Below are positions 20,433 to 34,464 of a stretch of 54,166 nt of DNA, in pieces. How positions within the stretch are numbered: position 1 is the first letter of the stretch; every line of letters begins with the position of its first letter. The stretch lies in assembly GCF_900103195.1 (NCBI RefSeq), contig NZ_FMWU01000038.1, forward strand, positions 1 through 54,166, in the 5' to 3' direction. Origin of the DNA: Methylobacterium sp. UNC378MF. Its GTDB lineage: Bacteria > Pseudomonadota > Alphaproteobacteria > Rhizobiales > Beijerinckiaceae. The position numbers and the translations under genes are program-made. The notes below the pieces were generated by a model, which was not told the origin of the DNA, did not search any database, and worked only from the letters and a program-made list of their open reading frames with translations.

Positions 20433-23400
20433 ATGATCGATCGCAGCGACCCGCAATGGTACCGTGACGCCATCATCTACCAGATCCACGTCAAGTCGTT
20501 CTTCGACTCGAACAACGATGGGATCGGGGATTTCACGGGCCTGACCCAGCGTCTCGACTACGTCCGGGACCTTGGGGTCACCGCGATCTGGCTGATGCCG
20601 TTCTATCCCTCGCCGCTGCGCGACGACGGGTACGACATCGCCGATTACCGGGACATCAACCCGTCCTACGGCACCATGGAGGACTTCAAGGCCTTCGTGG
20701 AGGCGGCGCACGAGCGGGGCCTGCGGGTCATCACCGAGCTCGTCATCAACCACACCAGCGACCAGCACCCCTGGTTCCAGGCCGCCCGCGAGGCGCCCCC
20801 CGGCTCGCCGGAGCGCAACTTCTACGTCTGGTCGGACACCGACGAGCCGTACAAGGATACGCGGATCATCTTCCTCGACACCGAGGCGTCGAACTGGACC
20901 TGGGACCCGGTCGCCAAGCAGTATTTCTGGCACCGGTTCTACAGCCACCAGCCGGACCTGAACTTCGACAACCCGGCCGTGCTGGAGGCCGTCATCGAGG
21001 TGATGCGCTACTGGCTCGACATGGGCGTCGACGGCCTGCGCCTCGACGCGATCCCCTACCTGATCGAGCGCGACGGCACGAATTGCGAGAACCTCGCCGA
21101 GACGCATGACGTCATCAAGAAGATCCGCGCCGCGCTGGATGCCAGCTACCCCGACCGGATGCTGCTGGCCGAGGCCAACCAATGGCCCGAGGAGACCGCC
21201 CAGTATTTCGGCGACGGCGACGAATGCCACATGGCGTTCCACTTTCCGCTGATGCCGCGGATGTACATGGCGATCGCCCGGGAGGACCGGCACCCGATCA
21301 CCGACATCATGCGCCAGACCCCCGAGATCCCGGACGGGTGCCAGTGGGCCATCTTCCTGCGCAACCACGACGAGCTGACGCTCGAGATGGTGACGGCCGA
21401 AGAGCGTGACTACCTCTGGTCGTTCTACGCCGCCGAGCGGCGGGCCCGGATCAATCTCGGCATCCGCCGCCGCCTCGCGCCGCTCCTGGAGAACGACCGG
21501 CGCAAGATCGAATTGATGAAGTCCCTCGTCCTGTCGATGCCCGGCACGCCGGTGCTCTATTACGGCGACGAGATCGGCATGGGCGACAACATCTATCTCG
21601 GCGACCGCGACGGCGTGCGCACGCCGATGCAATGGTCGCCCGACCGCAACGGCGGCTTCTCCCGGTCGAACCCGCAACGGCTGTTCCTGCCGGCGATCCA
21701 GGACCCGATCTACGGCTTCGACGCGATCAACGTCGAGGCCCAGACCCAGGCGCAGACCAGCCTGTTGAACTGGACGCGGCGGATGATCGCGATCCGCAAC
21801 AACAGCGTCGCCCTGGGGCGGGGCACGATCCAGTTCCTGTACCCGTCGAACCGGAAGGTGCTCGCCTGGATCCGCGAGCACGAGGACGAGCGGGTGCTGT
21901 GCGTGGCGAACCTGTCCCGCGCGCCGCAGGCGGTGCAGCTCGACCTGTCGGAGCTGCGCACCGCGGTGCCGATCGAATTGACCGGCGGCACCGAGTTCCC
22001 GCCGATCGGTGACCTGCCCTACCTGCTGACCCTGCCGTCCTACGGCTTCTACTGGTTCAGCCTGAGCGCCGCGCGGTCCGGGGTGATCGGCCCGCAGCAG
22101 GAGCCGCCGGAGCTGTTCACCCTGGTGCTCACCGGCGGCATCGAGAGCCTGATGAGCGGACGCGAGCGTGTCGCCTTCGAGCGCACGGTCGTGCCGCCCT
22201 TCCTGATGAGCCGCCGCTGGTTCGGCGCCAAGGGCTCGCGGATCAAGGGCGTGAAGGTCATCGACTGCGCCGCCCTGAAGGACGTCGACGGGAGTGCACG
22301 CTTCCTGCTGCCGCGGCTGCAGGTGCAGCTCGCCAACGGCGAAGCCCAGGAATACTTCATGCCCGTGGGCGTCGAGGAGGGCCGGGAAGACGAGACGCTG
22401 CTGCCCTTTGCGGTGGCGCGCGTGCGCCGGGGACCGCGCACCGGGCTGCTCTACGGCGCAGCCGGCTCCAACGACTTCGCTGCCTGCCTGATCGACGACA
22501 TGCGGCAGGCCCGCGAGATCCCCACGGAGAACGGGCGCCTCGTCTTCGCCGTCACCTCGGCCTTCGACCCGGACGTTACGGTGGACGTGGCCGATATCCG
22601 CCGGCTCTCGGCGGAGCAGAGCAACACATCGATCGCCGTCGGATCGAAAATGATGCTCAAGCTGCTGCGCCGCCTGCAGCCGGGGCTGCATCCCGAGATC
22701 GAGGTCGGGCGCTTCCTCACCGAGAAGGCAGGCTTCGCCAACACCCCGGCGCTGCTCGGCACCCTGGAGCACGTGGCCGAGGACGGCACCCGTACGGCGC
22801 TGGCCGTGCTGCAGAAGTTCGTCATGAACCAGGGCGACGCCTGGACCCTGATGCTGGAGGGCCTGCGCCGGGACTTCGAGACCGTGGTTCTCACCCCCGA
22901 GAGCGAGGCCGCCAGCCCCGAGGAGGCGTTCCAGGCCCACGGGCCTTGGGCCGACCTCCTCGGACGGCGCACCGCCGAGCTGCATGCGGCGCTCGCCATC
23001 GAGACCGACGACCCGGCCTTCGCGGCCGAGCCGTTCACGGCGGACGACCTCGCGGTGCTGGCACGCGACGCCCGCCACCAGGCCGAGCGCGCCTTCCGGG
23101 CGCTCAAGGGCTTGGCCGAGCGGGGACTCGATTCCGGCAAGCCGGCCTGCGCCGAACTCGGCCAGCGTCGCGGCGCGGTCGAGGCCCTGATCGAGGCGCT
23201 CACCGCCGAACCGGTCCGCGGCGCCCACAAGACCCGTATCCACGGCGACTACCACCTCGGTCAGGTGCTGGTCTCCGAGAACGACCTGATCATCGTCGAC
23301 TTCGAGGGCGAGCCCTCGCGCCCGGCCGACGAGCGCCGGGCCAAGTCGATGCCGCTGCGCGACGTCGCCGGCCTGATGCGCTCCTTCGCGTACGGCGCCG

Positions 23401-23711
23401 AGACGGTGATCCGCGAGATCGCCGCCCGGTTCGGGGATTCCGAGGAGCGGGCGCGAGGTGCTGCCACGGCATGGCGGGGCATGATCGAGGCGGCGTTCCT
23501 GACCGGCTACGAGACCGCGATTGCGGGCTCCCGGGCGGCCGTGACCGATGCAGGAAGCCGGGCCCGGCTGCTGCGCCTCTGCCTGCTGACCAAGGCCCTG
23601 TACGAGGTCGATTACGAGGCCAACAACCGGCCGGATTGGATCGAAATCCCCGCGCGGGGGGTTCTCACCATTCTGGACACGGACGGACACGAGCCCGGAG
23701 CATCTGAATGA
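20433..23711 (+). CDS. treS: Fused trehalose synthase (TreS) and maltokinase (Mak/Pep2)
   Basis: The product is 1092 residues. Residues 1 to about 550 are TreS, a GH13 mutase that interconverts trehalose and maltose: WYRDAIIYQIHVKSFFDSNN, VITELVINHTSDQHPW, catalytic D in GVDGLRLDAIPYL, E in LLAEANQWPE and D in FLRNHDELTLEM. From about 565 the maltokinase follows: PPFLMSRRWFGAKGSRIKG, the phosphotransferase loop IHGDYHLGQVL, and the metal-binding IIVDFEGEPSRP. It converts maltose plus ATP to maltose-1-phosphate, the GlgE donor. The TreS-Mak fusion is known in several bacteria. The stop overlaps the glgB ATG by four bases (ATGA). Confidence 0.95.
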   Translation: MIDRSDPQWYRDAIIYQIHVKSFFDSNNDGIGDFTGLTQRLDYVRDLGVTAIWLMPFYPSPLRDDGYDIADYRDINPSYGTMEDFKAFVEAAHERGLRVITELVINHTSDQHPWFQAAREAPPGSPERNFYVWSDTDEPYKDTRIIFLDTEASNWTWDPVAKQYFWHRFYSHQPDLNFDNPAVLEAVIEVMRYWLDMGVDGLRLDAIPYLIERDGTNCENLAETHDVIKKIRAALDASYPDRMLLAEANQWPEETAQYFGDGDECHMAFHFPLMPRMYMAIAREDRHPITDIMRQTPEIPDGCQWAIFLRNHDELTLEMVTAEERDYLWSFYAAERRARINLGIRRRLAPLLENDRRKIELMKSLVLSMPGTPVLYYGDEIGMGDNIYLGDRDGVRTPMQWSPDRNGGFSRSNPQRLFLPAIQDPIYGFDAINVEAQTQAQTSLLNWTRRMIAIRNNSVALGRGTIQFLYPSNRKVLAWIREHEDERVLCVANLSRAPQAVQLDLSELRTAVPIELTGGTEFPPIGDLPYLLTLPSYGFYWFSLSAARSGVIGPQQEPPELFTLVLTGGIESLMSGRERVAFERTVVPPFLMSRRWFGAKGSRIKGVKVIDCAALKDVDGSARFLLPRLQVQLANGEAQEYFMPVGVEEGREDETLLPFAVARVRRGPRTGLLYGAAGSNDFAACLIDDMRQAREIPTENGRLVFAVTSAFDPDVTVDVADIRRLSAEQSNTSIAVGSKMMLKLLRRLQPGLHPEIEVGRFLTEKAGFANTPALLGTLEHVAEDGTRTALAVLQKFVMNQGDAWTLMLEGLRRDFETVVLTPESEAASPEEAFQAHGPWADLLGRRTAELHAALAIETDDPAFAAEPFTADDLAVLARDARHQAERAFRALKGLAERGLDSGKPACAELGQRRGAVEALIEALTAEPVRGAHKTRIHGDYHLGQVLVSENDLIIVDFEGEPSRPADERRAKSMPLRDVAGLMRSFAYGAETVIREIAARFGDSEERARGAATAWRGMIEAAFLTGYETAIAGSRAAVTDAGSRARLLRLCLLTKALYEVDYEANNRPDWIEIPARGVLTILDTDGHEPGASE

Positions 23712-25990
23712 CGGCGATCGACGAGACCTTCGCAATGCGGGCCGACCCGGAAGCGGCGACGGCGCGGAACGCGGATGTCCCGGGCTCCGGCGTCGCGCAG
23801 CCGCCGAGCGTCCATCCGGACGCGATCGCGGCCCTGATGGCGGCCAATCACGGCGATCCGTTCTCGGTGCTCGGTCCCCATCGGGTCGGGCCCCAGGCCT
23901 GGGAGGTCCGCGCCGTACTGCCCGAGGCACGGGCCGCCACCCTGGTGATGGACGGCCGCACCGTGCCGTTCGAGAAGCGCCATGCGGACGGGTTCTACGT
24001 CGCCCGGGTCGAGGGTGAGCACCGGCCCCTCTACGAGATCGAGGTCGAGTCCTGGGACGGCACGAAGCGCCGCCGCTACGATCCCTACGGGTTCGGCTCC
24101 TCGATCGAGCAGTACGACGTGGCCTCGCTCCGCGAGGTCGGCACCAATCTGGTCTACCGGATGCTGGGCGCCCAGTCGGGCCAGCTCGACGGCATCGACG
24201 GCTTCCGCTTCGCGGTCTGGGCCCCGAACGCCCGCAAGGTCAGCGTCGTCGGCGACTTCAACGACTGGGACGGCCGGCGCCACCCGATGCGCCTCTGGCA
24301 GGATGGCGGGATCTGGGAACTGTTCGTGCCCGGCCTCAAGGCCGGCGCGCGCTACAAGTTCGAGATCCGCGGGCCCGACGGATCCCTGGTCCCGCTCAAG
24401 GCCGACCCGGTCGCCTTCGCGGCCCAGCACCCGCCGGAGACCGCCTCGGTCACCCACGGGTCGGGCGAGTTCGACTGGCGCGATTCCGGCTGGATGAGCA
24501 CCCGCGGCGCCAAGGACCCGCGCCACGCGGCGATCTCGGTCTATGAGGTGCATCTCGGCTCCTGGGCGCGGGTCCCCGAGGAGGGGAACCGCTATCTCAC
24601 CTACCGGGAGCTGGCCGAGCGGCTGATCCCCTACGTCAAGGATCTGGGCTTCACCCATATCGAGATGCTGCCGATCACCGAGTTCCCGTTCGACGGGTCC
24701 TGGGGCTACCAGCCGGTTTCGCTGTTCGCGCCGACGAGCCGCTTCGGCACGCCGGAGGAGTTCGCCGCCTTCGTGGACGCCGCGCACGAGGCCGGCATCG
24801 GCGTGCTGCTCGACTGGGTGCCGGGCCACTTCCCGCTGGATGCCCACGGGCTCGGCCTGTTCGACGGCACGCACCTCTACGAGCACGCCGACCCGCGCCA
24901 GGGCTTCCACCAGGATTGGGGCACCTACATCTACAATTTCGGCCGCACGGAGGTCGCGACCTTCCTGGCCGCCAACGCCCGGTTCTGGCTGGAGCACTAC
25001 CATCTCGACGGCCTGCGCGTGGATGCCGTCGCCTCGATGCTCTATCTCGACTACTCCCGCCGCCAGGGCGAGTGGATCCCCAACCGCTACGGCGGCAACG
25101 AGAACCTCGACGCCATCGACTTCCTGCGCAAGACCAACGAGGCGACCTACAGCCACGCCCCGGGGACGATCACGGTGGCCGAGGAATCGACCTCCTGGCC
25201 CGGCGTCTCGCACCCGACCTATACCGGGGGCCTGGGCTTCGGCTTCAAGTGGAACATGGGCTGGATGCACGACACCCTGCATTTCATGCAGGAGGATCCG
25301 ATCCACCGCCGCTACCACCACCACAACCTGACCTTCGGGCTGCTCTACGCCTTCTCGGAGAATTTCATCCTGCCGCTCTCCCACGACGAGGTCGTGCACG
25401 GGAAGGGCTCGCTGCTCGGCAAGATGCCGGGCGACCGCTGGCAGAAATTCGCGAATCTCCGGGCCTATTACGGCTTCATGTGGGGGCATCCCGGCAAGAA
25501 GCTCCTGTTCATGGGCGGCGAGTTCGGCCAGGAGCGGGAGTGGAACCACGACAACAGCCTGGATTGGCACCTGCTGGAGGATCCCCTGCACAAGGGCGTC
25601 CAGAGCGTGATCCGCGACCTCAACCGGCTCTACGTCTCGACGCCGGCCCTCTACAGCCGTGACGTCGAGCATACCGGCTTCCAGTGGCTGGTGGCGGACG
25701 ACCAGGACAACAGCGTCATCGCCTGGGCCCGCAAGGGCGCCAAGCCCGGCGAAATCGCCATCGTGGTGTCGAACTTCACCCCGGTGCCACGCGAGGGCTA
25801 CCGGATCGGCGTGCCGCAGGCGGGCTTCTACCGGGAGGCGTTCAACTCGGATGCCGGCGTGTATGGCGGCTCCAATTTGGGCAACCAGGGCGGCCGCCAC
25901 GCCGAGGAGCAGGCCAGCCACGGCCAGAAGCAGAGCCTGTCGCTGACCCTGCCGCCGCTGGCCACGATGATCTTTCTGCTGGAGGGGTGA
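23708..25990 (+). CDS. glgB: 1,4-alpha-glucan branching enzyme
   Basis: The 760-residue GH13/CBM48 enzyme cuts alpha-1,4 chains and re-joins them by alpha-1,6 bonds, creating branch points for GlgE or GlgA to extend. An N-terminal glycogen-binding sandwich (GDPFSVLGPHRVGPQAWEVR) is followed by CBM48 (GFRFAVWAPNARKVSVVGDF, NDWDGRRHPM). The barrel has GSWGYQPVSLFAPTSRFGTP and catalytic residues in HLDGLRVDAVASMLYLDY, TVAEESTSWPGV and LPLSHDEVVHGKGSL. It is translationally coupled to treS-mak and is the last plus-strand gene of this run; glgA converges on it. Confidence 0.97.
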   Translation: MTAIDETFAMRADPEAATARNADVPGSGVAQPPSVHPDAIAALMAANHGDPFSVLGPHRVGPQAWEVRAVLPEARAATLVMDGRTVPFEKRHADGFYVARVEGEHRPLYEIEVESWDGTKRRRYDPYGFGSSIEQYDVASLREVGTNLVYRMLGAQSGQLDGIDGFRFAVWAPNARKVSVVGDFNDWDGRRHPMRLWQDGGIWELFVPGLKAGARYKFEIRGPDGSLVPLKADPVAFAAQHPPETASVTHGSGEFDWRDSGWMSTRGAKDPRHAAISVYEVHLGSWARVPEEGNRYLTYRELAERLIPYVKDLGFTHIEMLPITEFPFDGSWGYQPVSLFAPTSRFGTPEEFAAFVDAAHEAGIGVLLDWVPGHFPLDAHGLGLFDGTHLYEHADPRQGFHQDWGTYIYNFGRTEVATFLAANARFWLEHYHLDGLRVDAVASMLYLDYSRRQGEWIPNRYGGNENLDAIDFLRKTNEATYSHAPGTITVAEESTSWPGVSHPTYTGGLGFGFKWNMGWMHDTLHFMQEDPIHRRYHHHNLTFGLLYAFSENFILPLSHDEVVHGKGSLLGKMPGDRWQKFANLRAYYGFMWGHPGKKLLFMGGEFGQEREWNHDNSLDWHLLEDPLHKGVQSVIRDLNRLYVSTPALYSRDVEHTGFQWLVADDQDNSVIAWARKGAKPGEIAIVVSNFTPVPREGYRIGVPQAGFYREAFNSDAGVYGGSNLGNQGGRHAEEQASHGQKQSLSLTLPPLATMIFLLEG

Positions 25991-26034
25991 GGGGGCAAGG
26001 AGACGTCCTCCCCCGCTTCAGGAGCCACCGCGTC

Positions 26035-26064
26035 ATCCCGGGGCCGCACAGCGGAGCCCGGGAT
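26035..26064. terminator. GC-rich hairpin between convergent glgB and glgA
   Basis: ATCCCGGGGCCGC (26035-26047), a three-base ACA loop, then GCGGAGCCCGGGAT (26051-26064) pair almost completely with one bulged base. It lies 45 bp after the glgB stop in the gap shared with glgA. There is no U tract, so it may act as a bidirectional stabilising or Rho-assisted structure. Its CGTCATCCCGG context also resembles a dispersed repeat unit. Confidence 0.5.
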
Positions 26065-26255
26065 CACACCCACCGACGCGCCAAGTCTCGGCACCCGATA
26101 GTGTCCCTGGCTTCGGGGGTCGCCTGCGGCGCCCCGGAAGGACGGTGCGCTGCGCCGTCATAGGTGTGGCCCCACCGAGCGCTACGGAGACGATCCTACC
26201 CTGGGCAACCGCCCCGTCGGCCAGGGGATGACACGCAATCCGCCGCGCGACCGTC

Positions 26256-27788
26256 CTACGCCGCCCGCCAGCGCAGGGCCGTGCTGTTGCCGATGGCCCG
26301 GCCGTAGAGCCCGGCGTAGTTGTCAGCGGCCTGGTCCCAGCCGAAGCGGGCCACCATGGCGCGCCGCCGCATGGCGTGCAGGCGCTTCTTCTGGCCGAAG
26401 GCCTCCAGGGCCCGCCGGACCGCCGCCCCGAAGGACGCGGCCGAGGCCTCCGCGAAGGTGAAGCCCGTCACGCCGTCCTCGACGGTGTCGGCCAAGCCTC
26501 CGGTCCGGCGCACGATCGGCAGGGAGCCGAAGCGCTGCGCGTACATCTGCGCCAGCCCGCAGGGCTCGAAGCGCGAGGGCATCAGCAGGAAGTCGCTGCC
26601 CGCGAACATCCGCCGGGCCTGCGCCTCCTCGAAGCCGACATGCACGCCGACCGCCTCGGGATGGCGCTTGGCGAGGCCGCGGAGCGCCTGCTCGAACCGG
26701 CCCTCGCCCTGGCCGATCACCACGAGCTGGCCGCCCTCGGCCACGATGGCCTCGGCCGCCTGCAGGCTCAGGTCGATGCCCTTCTGGTGCACGAGGCGCG
26801 AGACGATGGCGAAGAGCGGTCCGCGGGAGACCGCCAGCCCGAACTGCTGGCGCACCGCCTCGGCATTGGCGCGCTTGCCCTTCCAGTCGTCGACCTCGAA
26901 GCGCGTGGCGAGATGCGGGTCGGTGCTCGGGTCCCAGGTCTCGTCGATGCCGTTGAGGATGCCGGCAAGCCGGCCCTGACCGGCACGGGTGCGCAGGAGC
27001 CCGTCGAGGCCGCAGCCCATCTCGGGGGTCTGGATCTCCCGCGCGTAGGTCTCGCTCACCGTGGTGACCTGGGAGGCGTAGAAGATGCCGGCCTTGAGGA
27101 AGGAGAGCTGCCCGTAGAACTCGGCGCCATCCACCTGGAAGGCCGAGTCCGGCACGCCGAGGCGGGGCAGGGCGTCCCGGGGAAACAGGCCCTGGTAGGC
27201 GAGGTTGTGGATCGTCAGCACGCTCGGCACCCGCCGGCCGCGCCAGGCCAGGTAGGCCGGGGCCAGGGCCGCCTGCCAGTCGTTGAGGTGCAGGAGATCG
27301 GCCGCCCAGTCGGGATCGGCGCCGGCGGCGAGCTCCGCCGCCGCGAGGCTGAGGCGGGCGAAGCGCAGGTCGTTGTCGCCGAAATCGCCGTGCTGGTCGC
27401 CGTAGGGGGTGCCGTCACGCTCGTAGAGCTCGGGGCTGAGCAGGACGTAGATGCGCAGGCCGTCGGCCGCCTCGACCAGACCGAGATCGCAGGCCGGGAC
27501 ACCCGCGAAGCCCTCGAGCCGGCCGATGACCGGGATCTCGGGGAAGGCCGCGCGGACCTGCCGGTAGCCCGGAATCAGGACGCGAATATCGTAGTGTGGG
27601 ACCAGGGCCCGCGGCAGGGCGGCCGAGACCTCGCCGAGGCCGCCGGTCTTCACGAAATCGGCCATCTCGGGCGTGGCGTAGAGGATGCGGCGGCGCAGAG
27701 AGGCCGGCCGGGCCGGAACGGATACGACGCCGTCTTCTTCGCCGGACGAATACTCGGCGAAGGAACCACCACGGCGCGCATCGAGCAT
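26256..27788 (-). CDS. glgA: Glycogen synthase (GT5, ADP-glucose type)
   Basis: GlgA adds glucose from ADP-glucose to the non-reducing ends of alpha-1,4-glucan. The GT5 nucleotide-sugar loop is present as ATPEMADFVKTGGLGEVSAA. Further motifs are DLLHLNDWQAALAP, LTIHNLAYQGLF and FLKAGIFYASQVTTVSETYA, and the C-terminal FLLMPSRFEPCGLAQMYAQR with RRTGGLADTVEDGV. The product is about 510 residues from ATG 27788, which has AGGA nine bases upstream; ATG 27794 is an alternative and the open frame extends to 27938. No glgC is nearby, so ADP-glucose must come from elsewhere. It is transcribed against glgB. Confidence 0.95.
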   Translation of the reverse strand: MLDARRGGSFAEYSSGEEDGVVSVPARPASLRRRILYATPEMADFVKTGGLGEVSAALPRALVPHYDIRVLIPGYRQVRAAFPEIPVIGRLEGFAGVPACDLGLVEAADGLRIYVLLSPELYERDGTPYGDQHGDFGDNDLRFARLSLAAAELAAGADPDWAADLLHLNDWQAALAPAYLAWRGRRVPSVLTIHNLAYQGLFPRDALPRLGVPDSAFQVDGAEFYGQLSFLKAGIFYASQVTTVSETYAREIQTPEMGCGLDGLLRTRAGQGRLAGILNGIDETWDPSTDPHLATRFEVDDWKGKRANAEAVRQQFGLAVSRGPLFAIVSRLVHQKGIDLSLQAAEAIVAEGGQLVVIGQGEGRFEQALRGLAKRHPEAVGVHVGFEEAQARRMFAGSDFLLMPSRFEPCGLAQMYAQRFGSLPIVRRTGGLADTVEDGVTGFTFAEASAASFGAAVRRALEAFGQKKRLHAMRRRAMVARFGWDQAADNYAGLYGRAIGNSTALRWRAA

Positions 27789-28140
27789 CAACATTGATCC
27801 TGGCCGGGCGGATTGCCCCGGTCTGGCAGACGATCGGCCAGGCATGGCTGTCGCGATCTCAACCACGGCTAATGCTCCCTCGCCGCGACGGTTCCGTTGC
27901 GATGCACAAAATAAGCCGCCGGGCGCATTAAGCTTCACTTACCTATGTCGCATCGCAGCAGGAAATCGCGCCGGAGCGGCGGATTTCGGCCCCTGAAGAC
28001 GCCTCTTGGGCCGGGCAAAGTGCCGCCGGACACGCCCGCGGGCGTGTCCGGCCAACGATCCTCGCCCGACGGTCAGCGCGCCCCGGACACCTGATTCGGT
28101 CTCCGGCCTGACGGGCGCCGGAGCCGGGAGCGGGCTGCGC
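27789..28140. other. Intergenic region upstream of glgA
   Basis: These 352 bases lie between the glgA start and the stop of the alpha-glucosidase gene, both on the minus strand. The half next to glgA is relatively AT-rich around 27900-27955 (for example AAGCTTCACTTACC) and should contain the glgA promoter. The half next to the glucosidase stop contains the perfect palindrome listed separately. No gene was recognised. Confidence 0.5.
28025..28052 (-). terminator. Perfect 28-bp palindrome after the alpha-glucosidase gene
   Basis: The arms GCCGGACACGCCCG and CGGGCGTGTCCGGC are exact reverse complements with no spacer, so the transcript would fold into a 12-bp stem closed by a CGCG loop. It begins about 90 bases past the stop codon at 28141 in the direction of transcription. 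It probably terminates or protects that mRNA and insulates glgA. No T-run follows. Confidence 0.6.
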
Positions 28141-29727
<1,587 letters not shown>

Positions 29728-30152
29728 GCTGCGCCCTTCGCGTTGGCGGCCCAGGCTTAACCGCTGACCCACGCGCTGGCGACCGGCAACGGATGCGCTC
29801 CGAGCGCGCGCCGGGCGCGGACGAATCGGCCCGCCGCCGCGCAACCCCCTTGACGGCCTCGTTCAGGGAATGGCTGCGGCCCATTTGCGCGGCCGGCATG
29901 CCCCTCGTGCAGCGCCGCCGCGCGATGCTGTGTCTGGAATGTCACGATGCCGTGCCATATCTCCTCCGCCGTGCCCGTGCGTTCCGCCGGAACGGCGCTG
30001 CCACGACTTCGCCGGAAGCCGACCGCATCGTCGGACGCTTCGGGGCACGGATCGCTCGCCCGTTCATGCGGCGGCAATCCATCAAAAGAGATAATCCGCC
30101 CACGATACCCCCGGCGCTAGAATCCGGGGCGACGACTTTGGGGGACCCGCAC
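29728..30152. other. Divergent promoter region between alpha-glucosidase and glgP
   Basis: These 425 bases contain no convincing gene, although a frame continuous with glgP is open upstream from 29793. Next to glgP a small hairpin (CCCCGG at 30109-30114 pairing with CCGGGG at 30124-30129) encloses TAGAAT, a possible -10 element. A relatively AT-rich stretch ATCAAAAGAGATAAT lies at about 30081-30095. Promoter assignments are tentative. Confidence 0.45.
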
Positions 30153-32678
<2,526 letters not shown>

Positions 32679-32699
32679 ATGCCGGTCGGGCCGAGAATC

Positions 32700-32730
32700 G
32701 GGGTCGCGGATCGCGCCGATCCGCGACCCC
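32700..32730. terminator. Strong hairpin terminator between convergent glgP and chemoreceptor gene
   Basis: GGGGTCGCGGATC (32700-32712), loop GCGCC, then GATCCGCGACCCC (32718-32730) make a perfect 13-bp stem with a five-base loop. It is centred in the 88-bp gap between two converging stop codons, so it can serve both directions. There is no T-tract on the plus strand. Confidence 0.75.
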
Positions 32731-32766
32731 GCCCGCGCGGGTCGGTGCCCGGCGCGGGCGGGGGCC

Positions 32767-34464
32767 TCAGGCGGCGCGGACGCCGCCCAGGAAGCGGCCC
32801 ACCTCCGCCGAGAGATGCTCCGACTGGCGTGACAGGGCCGTCGCGGCCCTGAGCACATGGTCGGCCGCGACGCCGGTCCGCTCCGAAGCCTCGGCCACCC
32901 CCACGATGGTGCCGGTCACCGCCGTGGCGCCCCGCGTCGCCTCGCCGATGGTGCGCACGATCTCCTGCGTGGCGGTCCCCTGCTCGTCCACGGCCGCCGC
33001 GATCGCGATCGCCACGCCGTTGATCTCGCGGATCCGGTCGATGATCACGCTGATCGCGCCGACCGCGGAACCGGTCACGCCCTGGATCCGGCCGACCTGC
33101 GCGGCGATCCCGTCAGTCGCCCTAGCGGTCTTCTCGGCCAGGGCCTTCACCTCCCCCGCCACCACCGCGAAGCCGCGCCCGGCCTCGCCGGCCCGCGCCG
33201 CCTCGATGGTCGCGTTCAGCGCCAGCAGGTTGGTCTGCCCGGCGATGGACGCGATCAGCCGCACCACGTCGCCGATCTCGGAGGCCGCCTGCCGCAGCTC
33301 GGCCACGAGGCCGGCGGTCTGGTCGGCCTCACCGACCGCCTGCTGCGCGAGGTCGGACGAGCCGCTCGCCTGACGGCCGATCGCCTGGATGGCGCTGCCG
33401 AGCCGTTCGGTCGAGGCCGCCACGGCGTTGATGTTGGCCGCGGCTTCCTCGGCCGCCGTCGCTACCGCGCCGGACCGGCTGGCCGTCTCCTGGGCTGTTG
33501 CGGTCATCTGGTGGGCGGTGCCTTCCAGTTCACCCGCCGAGGCCGAGACCCGGTCCACGATCTCGGCCACGGCCTCCTCGAAGGTCCGGGCGAGGTCCAT
33601 CATTGCATCTCTGCGCATTGCGGCGGCTTCGGCATCCGCGCGCTGGCGGCGCTCGGCTTCCGCGGCGGCGTTGCGGGCGACCATGCTCCGGATCGCCTCG
33701 ACCGCCCGCCCGACCATCCCGATCTCGTCGCCGCGCTGCGCCTCGACGATCGTGGCCTCGATATCGCCCCGCGCCATGCGCTGCAGCACGGCAACGAGGC
33801 GATGGAGCGGCCGCGTCACGCCGAACCCGACGATCGCGGCCGAGAGGCCGAGGGCGGCGAACAGCCCCGCGACGGCCGCGCCGATCAGCACCGTCCGCGC
33901 CCGTTCGGCCTCCTGATGCGCCGCGATCTTGGCTTCGCCGAGGCGGGTCGCCGCCTCCGCCTCGTAGGCCTGGGCCGCCTGGTCGAACCGCGCCCGGACC
34001 TCACGGCTCGCGACGACGCCGACCTGGATCGCCGCAGGGCGGTCGTTCCGGAGAGCGAGATAGTTGGAGCGGTCGAGCAGATCGAAATAGTCACGGGCGA
34101 TCGCCCCGATCCGGTGGTGCAGCGCCGCGATTTCCTGACGTCGCGACATCTCGGCCAGCGTCTCGACGCTGTCGGCCACGGCCTTGACGTCCTCGTCGTA
34201 GCGCCTGCGAAAGAGCGGAAGGTCCGCCTCCGGGCGGCCGATGATGAGGTTGCGATTCATGAGTGCGGCATCGACGAATTTCTCGCGGATGCGCGCGAAC
34301 ATCTCCAATCTTGCGAAGTAATAATCGACCAGATACTTGTTTCTATCCTCCATATTTTTTATTCCTGCGAGCGCATAAAAGACCGAACCCGCAGTGACAA
34401 TCACCATGATGACGATAGGCACGGACATTTTGACATGCAGCTTCGTGTTTCTCAGAATCCGCAT
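32767..34464 (-). CDS. Methyl-accepting chemotaxis protein
   Basis: The product is 565 residues. Membrane segment 1 is at about 13-34 (SVPIVIMVIVTAGSVFYALA). A periplasmic helical sensor of about 150 residues follows, of four-helix-bundle type with EMFARIREKFVDAALMNRNL. Membrane segment 2 is near 193-213, then HAMP (VTRPLHRLVAVLQRMARGDI). The signalling hairpin tip is clear: IASIAGQTNLLALNATIEAA then RAGEAGRGFAVVAGEVKALA. No C-terminal CheR-docking pentapeptide is present. It transmits an unknown stimulus to a CheA-CheW array; no che genes are nearby. Confidence 0.94.
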   Translation of the reverse strand: MRILRNTKLHVKMSVPIVIMVIVTAGSVFYALAGIKNMEDRNKYLVDYYFARLEMFARIREKFVDAALMNRNLIIGRPEADLPLFRRRYDEDVKAVADSVETLAEMSRRQEIAALHHRIGAIARDYFDLLDRSNYLALRNDRPAAIQVGVVASREVRARFDQAAQAYEAEAATRLGEAKIAAHQEAERARTVLIGAAVAGLFAALGLSAAIVGFGVTRPLHRLVAVLQRMARGDIEATIVEAQRGDEIGMVGRAVEAIRSMVARNAAAEAERRQRADAEAAAMRRDAMMDLARTFEEAVAEIVDRVSASAGELEGTAHQMTATAQETASRSGAVATAAEEAAANINAVAASTERLGSAIQAIGRQASGSSDLAQQAVGEADQTAGLVAELRQAASEIGDVVRLIASIAGQTNLLALNATIEAARAGEAGRGFAVVAGEVKALAEKTARATDGIAAQVGRIQGVTGSAVGAISVIIDRIREINGVAIAIAAAVDEQGTATQEIVRTIGEATRGATAVTGTIVGVAEASERTGVAADHVLRAATALSRQSEHLSAEVGRFLGGVRAA

